Shown here piece by piece: positions 1-9,117 of a DNA stretch of 64,000 nucleotides (positions are counted from its first letter, which is position 1; each line of letters begins with the position of its first letter). Both the position numbers and the translations under genes were made by a program. The stretch comes from Actinomycetes bacterium (lineage in GTDB: Bacteria > Actinomycetota > Actinomycetes > Actinomycetales > Microbacteriaceae). The notes beneath the pieces were generated by a model, which saw nothing but the letters and a program-made list of their open reading frames with translations, was not told the origin of the DNA and did not search any database. The DNA is taken from assembly GCA_023450335.1 (NCBI GenBank), contig JAEXHA010000021.1, positions 62,001-126,000 of the forward strand. The letters are read 5' to 3'.

Positions 1-1415
1 AGCAGGCTCAGCAGCCCCAGACCGAGCAGGCCCTCCGGCCACGGGATGCTGGCTGACGGCAGCTGCGCCATCGTGGTGGCTGTCGCCGCGACCCAGGCCG
101 CGGGCAGCCACGCCACCACGGCCAGCCCTGCACCCAGGACCGGCACGGCGGCCAGGAGGCAGGCCAACAGCCCCACGACCGTGCCGACGGGGGCCGCCGG
201 CGCCGCCAGGATGTTGGCGACGACGCCGTACAGCGGGACGCGGGCATCGATGAGGACCAGCAGCGGACCGCACGCCAATTGCGCCGCCAGCGGCACCGAC
301 AGGGCCAGGGCGACGGGCCGTGGCATCCACCGGGCGAGACCGTCGGCCATAGGGCCCGCGACCAGCAGCAGCGCCCCGGTCGCCGCCGCGGACAGGGCGA
401 AGCCGAGCGAAGCGGCCAGCCACGGATCGAGCATCAAAAGGACGGTGACCGCCAGCGCGAGCACCGAGACCCCCGCACCGGTGCGTCCCAGCAACACGCC
501 GAGCATCGCGATGCCCGCCATGGTCGCGGCGCGGACGACACTCGGTTCGGGTGAGACGAGCACGACGAAGGCGATGAGTGCGGCCATACCCGCCACCACC
601 CGGACGGTGCGGGACGCGCCGAACATCGCTGCGGCGGCGAAGGCGATCCCCACCACCAGTGCACAGTTCGCCCCGGACACGGCGGTGAGGTGGGACAGCG
701 ACGTCGTCTTCATGTCGGCGTCGAGTGCGGGCGTCACCCCCGATGTGTCACCGACGGCGAGCCCTGACACCAAGCCCGCCGCCGGCTGCGGCAGGCCGTG
801 CATGGCGCGTTGCAGACCGTGCCGCAGCAGCGATGCGGCTGCGAACGGTCCCGGCGGTGGCTGACGCACCTGCGGGGGCGCGATGGCGCGGACGACGAGC
901 ATTGCCCGCTGGCCGGGATCGGCGGCGAACGCCGTGCCACGAAGGCTGACCGACGCGCCGAGGTCCAGGCCAGGGGGCGCCTCATCGACCTGCACGCGGA
1001 TCGGCACGCGGCCGGAGTGCCGTTGGTCACCGTACGCGATGTGCTGCGCATGCGCGTCGAATCGCCAGCCCGTGCCGCTGCGCTCCACCTTGCCGACCAC
1101 GACGGCGTCCACCTGCAGCACGCGGCCGCCGGAGTACTCCACCGCGGCCACGGCGGCTCGCTGCGGCTGGGCGAGAGCGACGTGCGCGGCTGCCGCGCCC
1201 GACGCGGCCAGTGCGACGGCGGTCAGGGCCCACAGTGTGCGCGTGGCCGGCCGACGCCACGCGAGAAGGAGAGCCGCTGCCGAGGCCACACCGGCACCGA
1301 GGGCCACGCCGAAGGCGAGGGCCGGGACGTGGATGCCGACCCCTGCCGCCAGCCAGGCGCACACGGCGACAGGAATCAACCGGAGATCGCGCCGACCCAG
1401 CCTTCGGACCGTCAC
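1..1415 (-). CDS. comEC: ComEC/Rec2-family DNA uptake channel protein (N-terminal part, cut by window edge)
   Basis: Polytopic inner-membrane protein expected to form the channel that carries single-stranded DNA into the cytoplasm in natural competence. About 471 residues are visible; the C-terminal part, where a metallo-beta-lactamase-like domain is usual, lies outside the window. The family signature SHLTAVSGANC is at about residues 238-248, at the start of the polytopic competence domain, followed by many hydrophobic segments rich in Ala, Leu and Val. The N-terminus has two membrane spans and an OB-like region. The GTG start overlaps the comEA stop by GTGA, so the two are probably translationally coupled. 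Competence is not established in most Microbacteriaceae, so the role in living cells is inferred from the family. Confidence 0.9.
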   Translation of the reverse strand, partial: MTVRRLGRRDLRLIPVAVCAWLAAGVGIHVPALAFGVALGAGVASAAALLLAWRRPATRTLWALTAVALAASGAAAAHVALAQPQRAAVAAVEYSGGRVLQVDAVVVGKVERSGTGWRFDAHAQHIAYGDQRHSGRVPIRVQVDEAPPGLDLGASVSLRGTAFAADPGQRAMLVVRAIAPPQVRQPPPGPFAAASLLRHGLQRAMHGLPQPAAGLVSGLAVGDTSGVTPALDADMKTTSLSHLTAVSGANCALVVGIAFAAAAMFGASRTVRVVAGMAALIAFVVLVSPEPSVVRAATMAGIAMLGVLLGRTGAGVSVLALAVTVLLMLDPWLAASLGFALSAAATGALLLVAGPMADGLARWMPRPVALALSVPLAAQLACGPLLVLIDARVPLYGVVANILAAPAAPVGTVVGLLACLLAAVPVLGAGLAVVAWLPAAWVAATATTMAQLPSASIPWPEGLLGLGLLSL

Positions 1416-1981
1416 ACGCGCACCCGATCGCGCAGCCCGGCCAGCATCTTCTCACCGATGCCCGAGACCGCCAGCAGATCTTCGACGCTGGTGAACCGCC
1501 CGTGTTCTTCACGCCAGGCGACGATGCGTCCTGCGATCGCCGGGCCGATGCCCGGTAGGGCCTCGAGATCCGTGGCCTCGGCGCTGTTGAGATCCACGCG
1601 CACGTCCGCGGAGCCCGGCGCGGGACTCTCCCCCGCAGCGGCCACATGGAGCTGCTCACCGTCGGAGAGCAGCCGCGCGAGGTTCACCCCGGCCGGGTCG
1701 GCGTCGTCGGCGAATCCGCCGGCAGCCGCGATCACATCCACCACGCGCGCACCCTCGGCCAGTCGGTACAGGCCGGGCTTGGCCACCGCACCGGAGACGT
1801 GCACGTACACGACGGCCTCCGCCACGGCGACATTCGGCTCGGGAAGCTCCTCGACCGAGGCCGTCGCGGTGCGTACGAGCCCGATCGCGACGGTGACGGC
1901 CACCGCGACCAGCACGGCGACCACTGCCGCGCCTACGCCGAGGCGGCGGCGGGCACGCCCAGGGTCAGAGGGTCCGCTCAC
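1412..1981 (-). CDS. comEA: ComEA-type DNA-binding protein with SLBB and helix-hairpin-helix domains
   Basis: Membrane-anchored DNA receptor that binds double-stranded DNA outside the membrane and passes it to ComEC. The 189-residue product has one N-terminal transmembrane segment (about 14-36), an SLBB domain (about 57-115, with VSGAVAKPGLYRL) and a C-terminal tandem helix-hairpin-helix (about 127-189, with LPGIGPAIAGRI and VSGIGEKML). The length and domain order match Gram-positive ComEA. It starts with GTG and lies directly upstream of comEC and downstream of leuS; the 89-bp gap to leuS shows no clear terminator. Confidence 0.92.
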   Translation of the reverse strand: MSGPSDPGRARRRLGVGAAVVAVLVAVAVTVAIGLVRTATASVEELPEPNVAVAEAVVYVHVSGAVAKPGLYRLAEGARVVDVIAAAGGFADDADPAGVNLARLLSDGEQLHVAAAGESPAPGSADVRVDLNSAEATDLEALPGIGPAIAGRIVAWREEHGRFTSVEDLLAVSGIGEKMLAGLRDRVRV

Positions 1982-2070
1982 CGCGCCAGACTGTCATCCG
2001 CGGGTGCGCTCGAGGAGCCACACCGACGAAATTGCGGAGGGCCCGCCGAAGGTGGCGGCTGGGGAGGAGG

Positions 2071-4662
2071 CTACGCCGTGGTGAAGCTCACGACCTTGGG
2101 TGCCCGCACGACCGCGCGGGCGATCTCGCGCCCTGCCAGCGAACGCAGCACCTTCTCGTCGCCCCGGGCGATCGCCTCCAGCTCGTCGGACCCGATGCGA
2201 GCCGACACCTCGAGCGTCGCCCGCACCTTGCCGTCGATCTGCACGACCGCGGTGACGGTGTCGTCCACAAGAAGCGTCGGATCGGGTTGGCGCCACGTCG
2301 CGAGACCCACGAAGGGCGCGTGACCGAGCATCGACCACATCTCCTCGGCGGTGTGCGGGGCCATCAGATCGAGCACCATCGCAACGGCCTCGGCCGCTTC
2401 GCGCACCGCCGGGTCGGCGGGGCCGGCGGCGCCGTCGATGGCCTTGCGGATCGCGTTGACCAGCTCCATCAGGCGCGCGACGACGACGTTGAACTTCGTC
2501 TGCTCCACCAAGCCCGGCACTTCGGCCCACACCTTGTGGGTGACACGGCGCAGGGCCGCGTCGCCGTCGGCCCATACGACATCGACGGGGCTCGACACGT
2601 CGGCGGCCACCCGCAACGCACGCGCCAGGAACTTCGCCGCGCCGGTTGTGGACACGTCGGCCCAGTCCTTGTCGTCTTCCACGGGACCGGCGAATGCCAG
2701 CGCCACGCGGAGCGCGTCCGCACCGTGCTGCTCAAGCTCCTCCTGGAAGAGGACAAGGTTGCCCTTGCTCTTGGACATCTTCGCCCCGTCGAGGATCACC
2801 ATGCCCTGGTTGATCAGACTCGAGAACGGCTCGGTGAACTCCACCAGCCCCATGTCGAACAGCGCCTTGGTGATGAATCGCGCGTAGAGCAGATGCAGGA
2901 TCGCGTGCTCGACGCCGCCGATGTAGAAGTCGACCGGACCCCACTTGTCGGCTTCGCGCTGCGAGAATGCCTGGCCCGCGTCGCCCGGTGACAGGAACCG
3001 CAGGAAGTACCACGAGCTGTCGACGAACGTGTCCATCGTGTCGGGGTCGCGACGTGCCGGCGCGCCGGTGGCGGGATCGGTCGTGGTCACCCAGTCGGTG
3101 GCCGCACCCAGCGGCGAGGCGCCCTTCGGCTTCAGATCAAGGCCCTGGACCGACGGGAGCTCGAGCGGCAGCTGGTCATCGGGCACCGGCACGATACGTC
3201 CGTCGTCAGTGTGCACCATCGGAATGGGCGTGCCCCAGAATCGCTGACGCGAGATCAGCCAGTCACGCAGCCGGTAGGTCTTGGTGGCACGGCCGGTGCC
3301 GGCGGCCTCGAGCTGTTCCGTGACCCGCGCGATGGCGTGCCGCTTGCTCAGCCCGTTCAGTGCGCCGGAGTTGATCATCCGGCCCTCGCCGGTCAGGGCG
3401 ATGCCGGTGCTGAGCGGGTCGAGCTCGGCCAGCGTGGCCTGGTCGGCGCCCGGGTCGATCGGGACACCCTCGTCGTCGACCTCGATGACGGGCACCGCGC
3501 CGGTGATCGGGGCGGTGGTGTCGACCACGACCCGCACCGGCAGGTCGAACGCACGGGCGAAGTCGAGGTCGCGCTGGTCGTGGGCGGGTACGGCCATGAC
3601 CGCGCCGTGACCGTAGTCGGCCAGCACGTAGTCGGCCGCCCAGATGGGCAGGCGCTCTCCGTTGACGGGGTTGACGGCATAGCGCTCGAGGAACACGCCC
3701 GTCTTGGGACGGTCCGCCGTCTGCCGCTCGATCTCGGTCGTCTTCTGCACGCGGGTCAGGTAATCCTGGAAGCGCATGCGGACTTCGGGCGAGGCCTCCG
3801 CCGCGAGTTCCGCGGCGAGATCGCCGTCGGGGGCCACGACGAAGAATGTCGCGCCGTGCAGCGTGTCGGGCCGGGTCGAGAACACGGTCACCTTCTCGGT
3901 GCGCCCCTCGATCGCGAAGTCGATGTCAGCACCGACGGAGCGACCGATCCAGTTGCGCTGCATCTGCAGCACCTTGTGCGGCCACGAGCCCTCGAGCTGG
4001 TTCAGGTCGTCCAGCAGCCGGTCGGCGTACTCGGTGATCTTGAAGTACCACTGGGTGAGCTTCTTCTTGATGACCTCGGCGCCGCATCGCTCACAGTGGC
4101 CGTCGACGACCTGCTCGTTGGCGAGCACCGTCTGGTCGTTCGGGCACCAGTTGACCGGGCTCTCCTTGCGGTACGCGAGTCCGCGGTCGTACAGCTTCTG
4201 GAACAGCCACTGGTTCCAGCGGTAGTACTCCGGGTCACTCGTGTGCAGGACGCGGTTCCAGTCGAAGGAGACGCCGTACTGCTTCAGGCTCGCCTTCTGC
4301 TGCGCGATGTTCGCGTACGTCCACTCGCGCGGGTCGGCGCCGCGCTGGATGGCGGCGTTCTCGGCCGGCAGGCCGAAGCTGTCCCAGCCGATCGGGTTGA
4401 GAACGTTGTAGCCCCGGTGCCGCCAGAAGCGCGCCACGATGTCGGAATAGAGGTAGTTCTCCGCGTGACCCATGTGCAGGTCGCCCGACGGGTACGGGAA
4501 CATCGCGAGCACGTACTTGCGCGGACGGGTGTCGCTGTCGTCTCCGGCGCGGAACGGGTCGCTCTGCGCCCAGAGCGTCTGCCACCGTTCCTGGATGGCG
4601 TGCGGGTCGAAGGCGGCGCCGTCGGCGTGGGCGGCGGACACGGAGCTGTCGGTCGTGGACAC
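2071..4662 (-). CDS. leuS: Leucyl-tRNA synthetase
   Basis: Charges tRNA-Leu with leucine in the cytoplasm. The 863-residue product is a bacterial class I enzyme: HMGH (the HIGH motif) follows FPYPSGDL near residue 62, a Cys-X2-Cys zinc-type pair (HCERCGAEV) near 190, a CP1 editing insert follows, KMSKSKGN lies near 627, and a C-terminal anticodon-binding region ends the protein. I chose the GTG start beginning [15 protein letters not shown]. The reading frame stays open further upstream, but that stretch runs into pabB and does not look like LeuRS. A likely -10 (TAATCT, 4704-4709) lies about 42 nt upstream of this GTG, giving a leader of about 35 nt. No T-box is visible, unlike for ileS in this window. 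Confidence 0.96.
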   Translation of the reverse strand: MSTTDSSVSAAHADGAAFDPHAIQERWQTLWAQSDPFRAGDDSDTRPRKYVLAMFPYPSGDLHMGHAENYLYSDIVARFWRHRGYNVLNPIGWDSFGLPAENAAIQRGADPREWTYANIAQQKASLKQYGVSFDWNRVLHTSDPEYYRWNQWLFQKLYDRGLAYRKESPVNWCPNDQTVLANEQVVDGHCERCGAEVIKKKLTQWYFKITEYADRLLDDLNQLEGSWPHKVLQMQRNWIGRSVGADIDFAIEGRTEKVTVFSTRPDTLHGATFFVVAPDGDLAAELAAEASPEVRMRFQDYLTRVQKTTEIERQTADRPKTGVFLERYAVNPVNGERLPIWAADYVLADYGHGAVMAVPAHDQRDLDFARAFDLPVRVVVDTTAPITGAVPVIEVDDEGVPIDPGADQATLAELDPLSTGIALTGEGRMINSGALNGLSKRHAIARVTEQLEAAGTGRATKTYRLRDWLISRQRFWGTPIPMVHTDDGRIVPVPDDQLPLELPSVQGLDLKPKGASPLGAATDWVTTTDPATGAPARRDPDTMDTFVDSSWYFLRFLSPGDAGQAFSQREADKWGPVDFYIGGVEHAILHLLYARFITKALFDMGLVEFTEPFSSLINQGMVILDGAKMSKSKGNLVLFQEELEQHGADALRVALAFAGPVEDDKDWADVSTTGAAKFLARALRVAADVSSPVDVVWADGDAALRRVTHKVWAEVPGLVEQTKFNVVVARLMELVNAIRKAIDGAAGPADPAVREAAEAVAMVLDLMAPHTAEEMWSMLGHAPFVGLATWRQPDPTLLVDDTVTAVVQIDGKVRATLEVSARIGSDELEAIARGDEKVLRSLAGREIARAVVRAPKVVSFTTA

Positions 4663-4723
4663 GGAGAACCAATCTGGGAGCGGGTGCGAAGGCACGTCGC
4701 TCCAGATTACCGGACCCTCGCAC

Positions 4724-6046
4724 TCACCAGCCCGGCGGCAGGGCCGCCCCCAGCGCGGCCAGTGGGGCGCGTGCCTTGAGCGCGACCTCGGCGACTTCGG
4801 CCGCCGGCTCGGACCCCCAGGTGATACCGCCGCCGGCACCGACGTACGCGCCCCCCGGGTGGACGACGATGGAGCGGATCACCATGGCGAGGTCGGCGGC
4901 CCCGTCGGCACCCACCCACCCGAACGTGCCGGCGAACACGCCGCGGGGACCACCCTCGAGGGCGTGCAGGATCGTCATGGCCGACAACTTGGGGGCGCCG
5001 GTCATGCTCCCTGCCGGAAAGGCCGCGTCGACGATGTCACCGAAGCGGATGCCGGGGCTCAGACGTCCGCCGACAGAGCTGACCAACTGGTGGACGGCCG
5101 GATACGACTCCACCTGCAGCAGTGCCTCGGCGGCGACCGTGCCCGGCAGGCACACCCGCTGCAGGTCGTTGCGCATGAGATCGACGATCATCACGTTCTC
5201 GGCCCGCTCCTTGGGGCTGGCGAGCAATTCAGCAGCCAGCGCGGCGTCTTCCGTCGCGTCGGTGCCGCGGGGCCGGGTGCCCTTGATCGGGTGCGTGCGG
5301 ACGATGCCGTCGGCGATCTGCACGAAGCGCTCGGGGCTGGCCGAGGCCAGTGCGAGGTCGCCGATGCGGATGAAAGCGGCGTGGTGGCTCGGAGTGTCCT
5401 CGCGCAGGGCGAGGAATGCGGCGACCGGGTCGATGGCTGCCTCCACCTCGAACCGCGTCGTCAGGCACAGCTGATAGGCGTCGCCGGCGCGGATCGCGTC
5501 GCGGCAGCGTTCGATGAGACCGGCGTAGGTCGCCCCGCTGTGTCGCGCCCGCACGACGGGCGCTTCGGAAGCGGGAGCCGGGGTGCGGGGGCGGCCGGCA
5601 CCGTTGCGTGCCCACTGCGCCACGAGATCCGCGTACGCCGGCAGCTCGTCTGCGGGGGCGACGATCCACACCTGACGCGCCGCGTGATCGAACGCCACGA
5701 AGCGTTCGACCGTCAGCCACCGGTCCTCCCCACGGCCCTCGGCGGCTGCGGGGGCTCCCGCGCGTTCGGCGGCATCGTCGTAGCCCAGCCAGCCGATCCA
5801 CCCGCCGTGGAAGGGACCCGGTATGTCGGCACCGGCATCCACTGCTCGGCCCGGGTCGGCGCACACGACCGCGGCCGGCCCCGGTGACCGGACGCCCTCA
5901 CCCAGCCAGCTCCACCCGTGATCGGCGGCCGGGCCGGCATCGAGCCAGAATGCATCGGGGGCGGCCGCAAGCCCGCCGAGGAAGACCGCGACCGGGTCGA
6001 CCCAATGGTCGAGGCGACGCGCGGTGAGAACAGGGAGCACCCTCAC
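4724..6046 (-). CDS. pabB: Aminodeoxychorismate synthase component I (anthranilate synthase I-like)
   Basis: Chorismate-binding enzyme that uses ammonia or glutamine-derived ammonia to make 4-amino-4-deoxychorismate for folate. The 440-residue product has a weakly conserved N-terminal domain and a C-terminal chorismate-binding domain with PIKGTRPRG at about 252-260, [27 protein letters not shown] and YVGAGGGI. The Lys in PIKGT is the PabB signature; anthranilate synthase TrpE has Ala at this position, which is why I call PabB. No glutamine amidotransferase partner (pabA) is adjacent. The GTG start matches [15 protein letters not shown]. folC, another folate gene, lies in the window but in a separate operon. 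Confidence 0.88.
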   Translation of the reverse strand: MRVLPVLTARRLDHWVDPVAVFLGGLAAAPDAFWLDAGPAADHGWSWLGEGVRSPGPAAVVCADPGRAVDAGADIPGPFHGGWIGWLGYDDAAERAGAPAAAEGRGEDRWLTVERFVAFDHAARQVWIVAPADELPAYADLVAQWARNGAGRPRTPAPASEAPVVRARHSGATYAGLIERCRDAIRAGDAYQLCLTTRFEVEAAIDPVAAFLALREDTPSHHAAFIRIGDLALASASPERFVQIADGIVRTHPIKGTRPRGTDATEDAALAAELLASPKERAENVMIVDLMRNDLQRVCLPGTVAAEALLQVESYPAVHQLVSSVGGRLSPGIRFGDIVDAAFPAGSMTGAPKLSAMTILHALEGGPRGVFAGTFGWVGADGAADLAMVIRSIVVHPGGAYVGAGGGITWGSEPAAEVAEVALKARAPLAALGAALPPGW

Positions 6047-6070
6047 AGGTTAGAGGGAACGGCCAGGCCC

Positions 6071-6076
6071 TAGCCT
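6071..6076 (+). promoter_or_regulatory. Predicted -10 element of dedA (leaderless)
   Basis: TAGCCT ends six nucleotides before the GTG of the DedA gene, so the transcript would begin at the start codon. No convincing -35 is visible. Confidence 0.5.
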
Positions 6077-6082
6077 TGACGC

Positions 6083-6775
6083 GTGAATGAGTTCCTCACG
6101 TCGTTGCTCGATGCTGTGCAGGCAGTCGACCCGGTCGTGCGGACCCTCGTGGCGGGGCTGGCCATCATGCTCGAGACGAGTGTGCTCGTCGGGCTCGTCG
6201 TTCCCGGCGACACCGTCGTGATCGTCGCCGGCACCGCGGTGGGTTCACCGCTGGAGGGGCTCATCCTCGTGGCGGCGGTGATCGTCGGCGCGCTCATCGG
6301 CGAGAGCATCGGATTCTTCTTGGGCCGGTGGCTGGGCCCCCGCATCCGATTCTCATGGCTCGGTCGGAAGGTGGGCGACCACAACTGGGCGCGCGCCGAG
6401 CTGTATCTGCGCCGGCGCGGGGGTCCGGCGATCTTCCTGTCGCGCTTTCTGCCCGTGCTGCACTCCCTCGTCCCGCTCACCGTCGGGATGAGTGGGTTCG
6501 CGTACCGTCGGTTCCTGCGTTGGACGGCACCGGCGTGCCTGGTGTGGTCGATGGCCTACGTGGGCGTGGCGATGGCGGCCGCGGGGTCATACCGTGAGCT
6601 GGCCGATCGGCTGCATTCCGCCGGCTATCTGTTCGTCGGCGTCATCGTGGTGTTCCTGGTGCTCGTGTGGGTCATCAAGCGCGTCATCGTCGTCCGGGAG
6701 GCCCGCCACCTCAGCCTTCCGGACGAGTCGACGGCGCCGGAACCAGATCATTCCCAGGGCGGCATGCAACACTGA
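6083..6775 (+). CDS. DedA/SNARE-associated family membrane protein
   Basis: Integral membrane protein of the DedA family, whose members act as lipid carriers or flippases (undecaprenyl phosphate or phosphatidylethanolamine) and influence membrane homeostasis. The 230-residue product has family features: ETSVLVGLVVPGDTVVIVAG near residues 31-50, GALIGESIGFFLGRWLG, and FLSRFLPVLHSLVPLTVGMSGF around 117-138, followed by two more transmembrane segments and a charged tail. The Arg in SRFLPV and the Pro-Gly-Asp motif are the conserved functional residues. The GTG start is supported by the adjoining -10 element. The next gene begins 4 nt after its stop, so they likely share a transcript. Confidence 0.88.
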   Translation: MNEFLTSLLDAVQAVDPVVRTLVAGLAIMLETSVLVGLVVPGDTVVIVAGTAVGSPLEGLILVAAVIVGALIGESIGFFLGRWLGPRIRFSWLGRKVGDHNWARAELYLRRRGGPAIFLSRFLPVLHSLVPLTVGMSGFAYRRFLRWTAPACLVWSMAYVGVAMAAAGSYRELADRLHSAGYLFVGVIVVFLVLVWVIKRVIVVREARHLSLPDESTAPEPDHSQGGMQH

Positions 6776-6779
6776 GGTG

Positions 6780-7814
6780 ATGTCCTCTTCACCCGACCCG
6801 GACACGAAGGTGCTCTGGCTCGCGCGCCTCGAGTACCGGCTGCACGCCTGGCGCGAGCGTCGCGCGCGACGACGGGGCCACCGGCCCACCGTCGCCGCCT
6901 TCCCCGGCTACGGCACCCAGGAATGGGTCCGCGTGCTCGGCCGTGTGCTGATCGTGCCGCCCCAGCCGCCGCGCGACGGCGACGAGTACGCCGGAGTGCG
7001 CGGCTGGCGCAGCTTCGCCGCGGTGCCCGTGGGCTTCGCGCAGGTATCGATCACGATCGCCGGCGTCACACACGAGGTCGTGGCTGACCGAGGGGGCGTC
7101 GTCGACGCGCGGCTGCCGGCGGCCCTGGCCCCCGGCTGGCAACCGATCACGATGTCGGTAGAGAGTTCGGAGCCCGTCGACTCGCGCGTGTTCATCGTGG
7201 GGTCGGACACTCGGTTCGGCGTCGTCTCGGATGTGGACGACACCGTAATGGTCACGGCGCTGCCACGCCCGTTGCTGGCGGCGTGGAACTCGTTCGTCGT
7301 GAACGAGCACGCTCGTCAACCGGTGCCCGGAATGGCCGTTCTGCTGGAGGGGATCGTCCGCGACAATCCGGGCACGCCGGTGGTGTACCTGTCGACCGGG
7401 GCGTGGAACGTCGCCCCCACTCTGGAACGATTCCTGCGCCGCCATCTGTTTCCTCTGGGGGCGATGCTGCTGACCGATTGGGGGCCCACGCACGATCGGT
7501 GGTTCCGCAGCGGCAAGGCGCACAAGCACGCGAACCTGCGCCGTCTGGCCGAGGAGTTCCCCGACGTGAGATGGCTGCTGATCGGCGACGACGGCCAGCA
7601 CGACGATGACCTCTACACCTCGTTCACGGTGGAATTCCCCGACCGTGTCGCCGCGGTCGCGATCCGTCGCCTCTCCCCCGCCGAGGCCGTGCTCGCCGGC
7701 GGGCGCACGGCAGTGGACGACCACTCCGCGGCCGCAGTGCCGTGGGTCACCGGCGACGACGGTGCGGCGTTGCGCGAGCGCCTGGCGGCGGTCGGGGTGC
7801 TCCCGGTCCGCTGA
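6780..7814 (+). CDS. App1-family (DUF2183) phosphatase domain protein
   Basis: Probable HAD-like phosphatase related to yeast App1 phosphatidate phosphatase. The 344-residue product carries the catalytic DVDDT motif at about residues 150-154 after a beta-rich N-terminal region, then YLSTGAWN (motif II region), the HKHANL stretch and IGDDGQHD near 265, which complete the acid phosphatase active site. A substrate cannot be read from sequence; phosphatidate is the family precedent. The ATG lies 4 nt after dedA, with GAGG overlapping the dedA stop as ribosome binding site; an in-frame GTG one codon earlier is an alternative. Pairing with DedA suggests a role in membrane lipid turnover, which is inference. 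Confidence 0.83.
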   Translation: MSSSPDPDTKVLWLARLEYRLHAWRERRARRRGHRPTVAAFPGYGTQEWVRVLGRVLIVPPQPPRDGDEYAGVRGWRSFAAVPVGFAQVSITIAGVTHEVVADRGGVVDARLPAALAPGWQPITMSVESSEPVDSRVFIVGSDTRFGVVSDVDDTVMVTALPRPLLAAWNSFVVNEHARQPVPGMAVLLEGIVRDNPGTPVVYLSTGAWNVAPTLERFLRRHLFPLGAMLLTDWGPTHDRWFRSGKAHKHANLRRLAEEFPDVRWLLIGDDGQHDDDLYTSFTVEFPDRVAAVAIRRLSPAEAVLAGGRTAVDDHSAAAVPWVTGDDGAALRERLAAVGVLPVR

Positions 7815-7840
7815 TCGCGTCCCGTGTCGGCGGCGCGGCG

Positions 7841-7846
7841 TACGCT
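7841..7846 (+). promoter_or_regulatory. Predicted -10 element of yedK (leaderless)
   Basis: TACGCT sits six nucleotides before the ATG of the HMCES/YedK gene, between two same-strand genes, giving yedK its own start without a Shine-Dalgarno leader. Confidence 0.5.
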
Positions 7847-7852
7847 GGCAGC

Positions 7853-8563
7853 ATGTGCGGACGATTCGTCGTGGCCGATGTCGGCTCGGAACTGGTCGGC
7901 GTGCTGCGCGTCGATGTGACGGGAGACGACCTTCCCGCACCCTCGTTCAACGTCGCACCGACCGATCGGGCGGCGATCGTGCTCGACTCCACCAAGACCG
8001 AGCCGCCCACTCGGCGGCTGGAGGCCGCGCGCTGGGGGCTGGTGCCATCGTGGGCGAAGGATCCCTCGATCGGGCCACGGGCCATCAATGCCCGTGCCGA
8101 AGAGGTCGAGGACAAGCCCATGTTCCGGCAGGCACTGATCAAACGCCGGGCGATCGTCCCGGCGTCGGGCTATTACGAGTGGAAGAGCCACGAAGGGGTG
8201 AAAATCCCTCATTACATCCACCCGGCCGACGGTTCGCCGCTGATGTTCGCGGGGCTGTACGAGTGGTGGAAGGACCCGGGCAAAGCCGAGGACGACCCCG
8301 AGCGCTGGCTGCTGAGTTTCACGATTCTGACCCGCGACTCGATCGGTTCGCTCGGCTCGATCCACGATCGCATGCCGCTGTTCGTCGATGCCGACTACGC
8401 CGACGCGTGGCTCGATCCGACGACCGACAATGTGGGCGATGTTCTCGACGCCGCCATCGACGCGGCGCCGGCTCTCGCCGACACGCTCGAGGCGTACGTC
8501 GTCGACCGGGCCGTGGGCAACGTGCGCAACAACTCGCCCGACCTCATCGAGCCGCTGGGCTGA
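7853..8563 (+). CDS. yedK: HMCES/YedK abasic-site processing protein (SRAP domain)
   Basis: SOS response-associated peptidase family protein that forms a thiazolidine crosslink with abasic sites in single-stranded DNA and so protects replication. The 236-residue product starts MCGRF, giving the catalytic Cys2 after removal of Met1. It also has SFNVAPTD, RWGLVPSWAKD, AINARAEE (Asn and Glu of the active site), RRAIVPASGYYEWK, and FTILT followed by the HDRMP histidine. The start is fixed by the need for Cys at position 2. It converges on tRNA-Ala, and the two are separated by a bidirectional hairpin. Confidence 0.95.
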   Translation: MCGRFVVADVGSELVGVLRVDVTGDDLPAPSFNVAPTDRAAIVLDSTKTEPPTRRLEAARWGLVPSWAKDPSIGPRAINARAEEVEDKPMFRQALIKRRAIVPASGYYEWKSHEGVKIPHYIHPADGSPLMFAGLYEWWKDPGKAEDDPERWLLSFTILTRDSIGSLGSIHDRMPLFVDADYADAWLDPTTDNVGDVLDAAIDAAPALADTLEAYVVDRAVGNVRNNSPDLIEPLG

Positions 8564-8572
8564 CGAAACACG

Positions 8573-8597
8573 AAATCCCCGGATGAACCGGGGATTT
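8573..8597. terminator. Bidirectional terminator hairpin between yedK and tRNA-Ala
   Basis: Perfect 10-bp inverted repeat AAATCCCCGG / CCGGGGATTT with a 5-nt loop. The A/T ends give a short U-run in either direction. Its last base is also the last base of the encoded CCA of the convergent tRNA. Confidence 0.75.
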
Positions 8598-8672
8598 GGT
8601 GGACCTGAGGGGACTCGAACCCCTGACCCCCTGCATGCCATGCAGGTGCGCTACCAGCTGCGCCACAGGCCC
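8597..8672 (-). tRNA. tRNA-Ala (anticodon GGC)
   Basis: Full cloverleaf, 76 nt including an encoded CCA. The acceptor GGGCCTG pairs with CAGGTCC with one G-U. The anticodon stem is CCTGC/GCAGG around the loop ATGGCAT, so the anticodon is GGC and reads GCC/GCU alanine codons. The T arm has GGTTCGAGTCC. The 3' trailer is the terminator hairpin that it shares with yedK. Confidence 0.95.
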
Positions 8673-8699
8673 TTGATCGCCGCTCGCGGCAACCGTTCC

Positions 8700-8729
8700 A
8701 GCCTACTACATTCCCGAGGGTGCTCCGAA
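8700..8729 (-). promoter_or_regulatory. Predicted promoter of tRNA-Ala
   Basis: On the minus strand, TTCGGA and TAGGCT are spaced by 18 bp, which places the start about 20 nt before the mature tRNA. It lies in the 67-bp gap after rsfS. Confidence 0.5.
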
Positions 8730-8739
8730 CCACCGCACG

Positions 8740-9117
8740 TTATTCGGTCGATCCGGGCGTGGCGACGGCGATGCCGATCACGGGGCAGTCGCTCCACAGT
8801 CGCTCCAGGCCGTAGTACGCCCGCTCCTCCTGATGGAAGACATGCACGACGAGGTCGCCGAAGTCGAGAAGGACCCACCGGGCTTCGGATCGTCCTTCAC
8901 GCCGCAGGCATTTGTAGCCGGCATCGAGCATGTTCTCTTCGACCGCGTCGGCGATGGCGGCCACGTTGCGCTCGGTGTCACCGGTGACAAGCAGGAACGC
9001 GTCGACCAGCGGCAGCGGCTCGGAGACGTCGAACGCGACGAGATCTTCGCCTCCCTTGCTGTCGGCCGCCACCGCGGCGAGCTGGACGAGTTCCACGGTG
9101 CTCTCAGCTGCCGCCAT
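8740..9117 (-). CDS. rsfS: Ribosomal silencing factor RsfS
   Basis: Binds ribosomal protein uL14 on the 50S subunit and blocks joining with 30S, down-regulating translation in poor growth. The 125-residue product is full length for the family (Iojap/RsfS): FDVSEPLPLVDAFLLVTGDTERNVAAIADAV at the N-terminal half, then WVLLDFGDLVVHVFHQEERAYYGLERLW, the diagnostic uL14-binding region. The ATG overlaps the stop of the upstream gene as TGATG, so it is the last gene of the nadD operon. Confidence 0.95.
   Translation of the reverse strand: MAAAESTVELVQLAAVAADSKGGEDLVAFDVSEPLPLVDAFLLVTGDTERNVAAIADAVEENMLDAGYKCLRREGRSEARWVLLDFGDLVVHVFHQEERAYYGLERLWSDCPVIGIAVATPGSTE

Noticed and set aside
4663..4839. 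N-terminal extension of leuS by about 59 residues
   Set aside because: It overlaps the end of pabB, does not look like LeuRS, and a -10 element lies inside it.
4724..6046. Anthranilate synthase component I (TrpE)
   Set aside because: The motif PIKGT has Lys as in PabB; TrpE would have PIAGT, and no trp genes are near.
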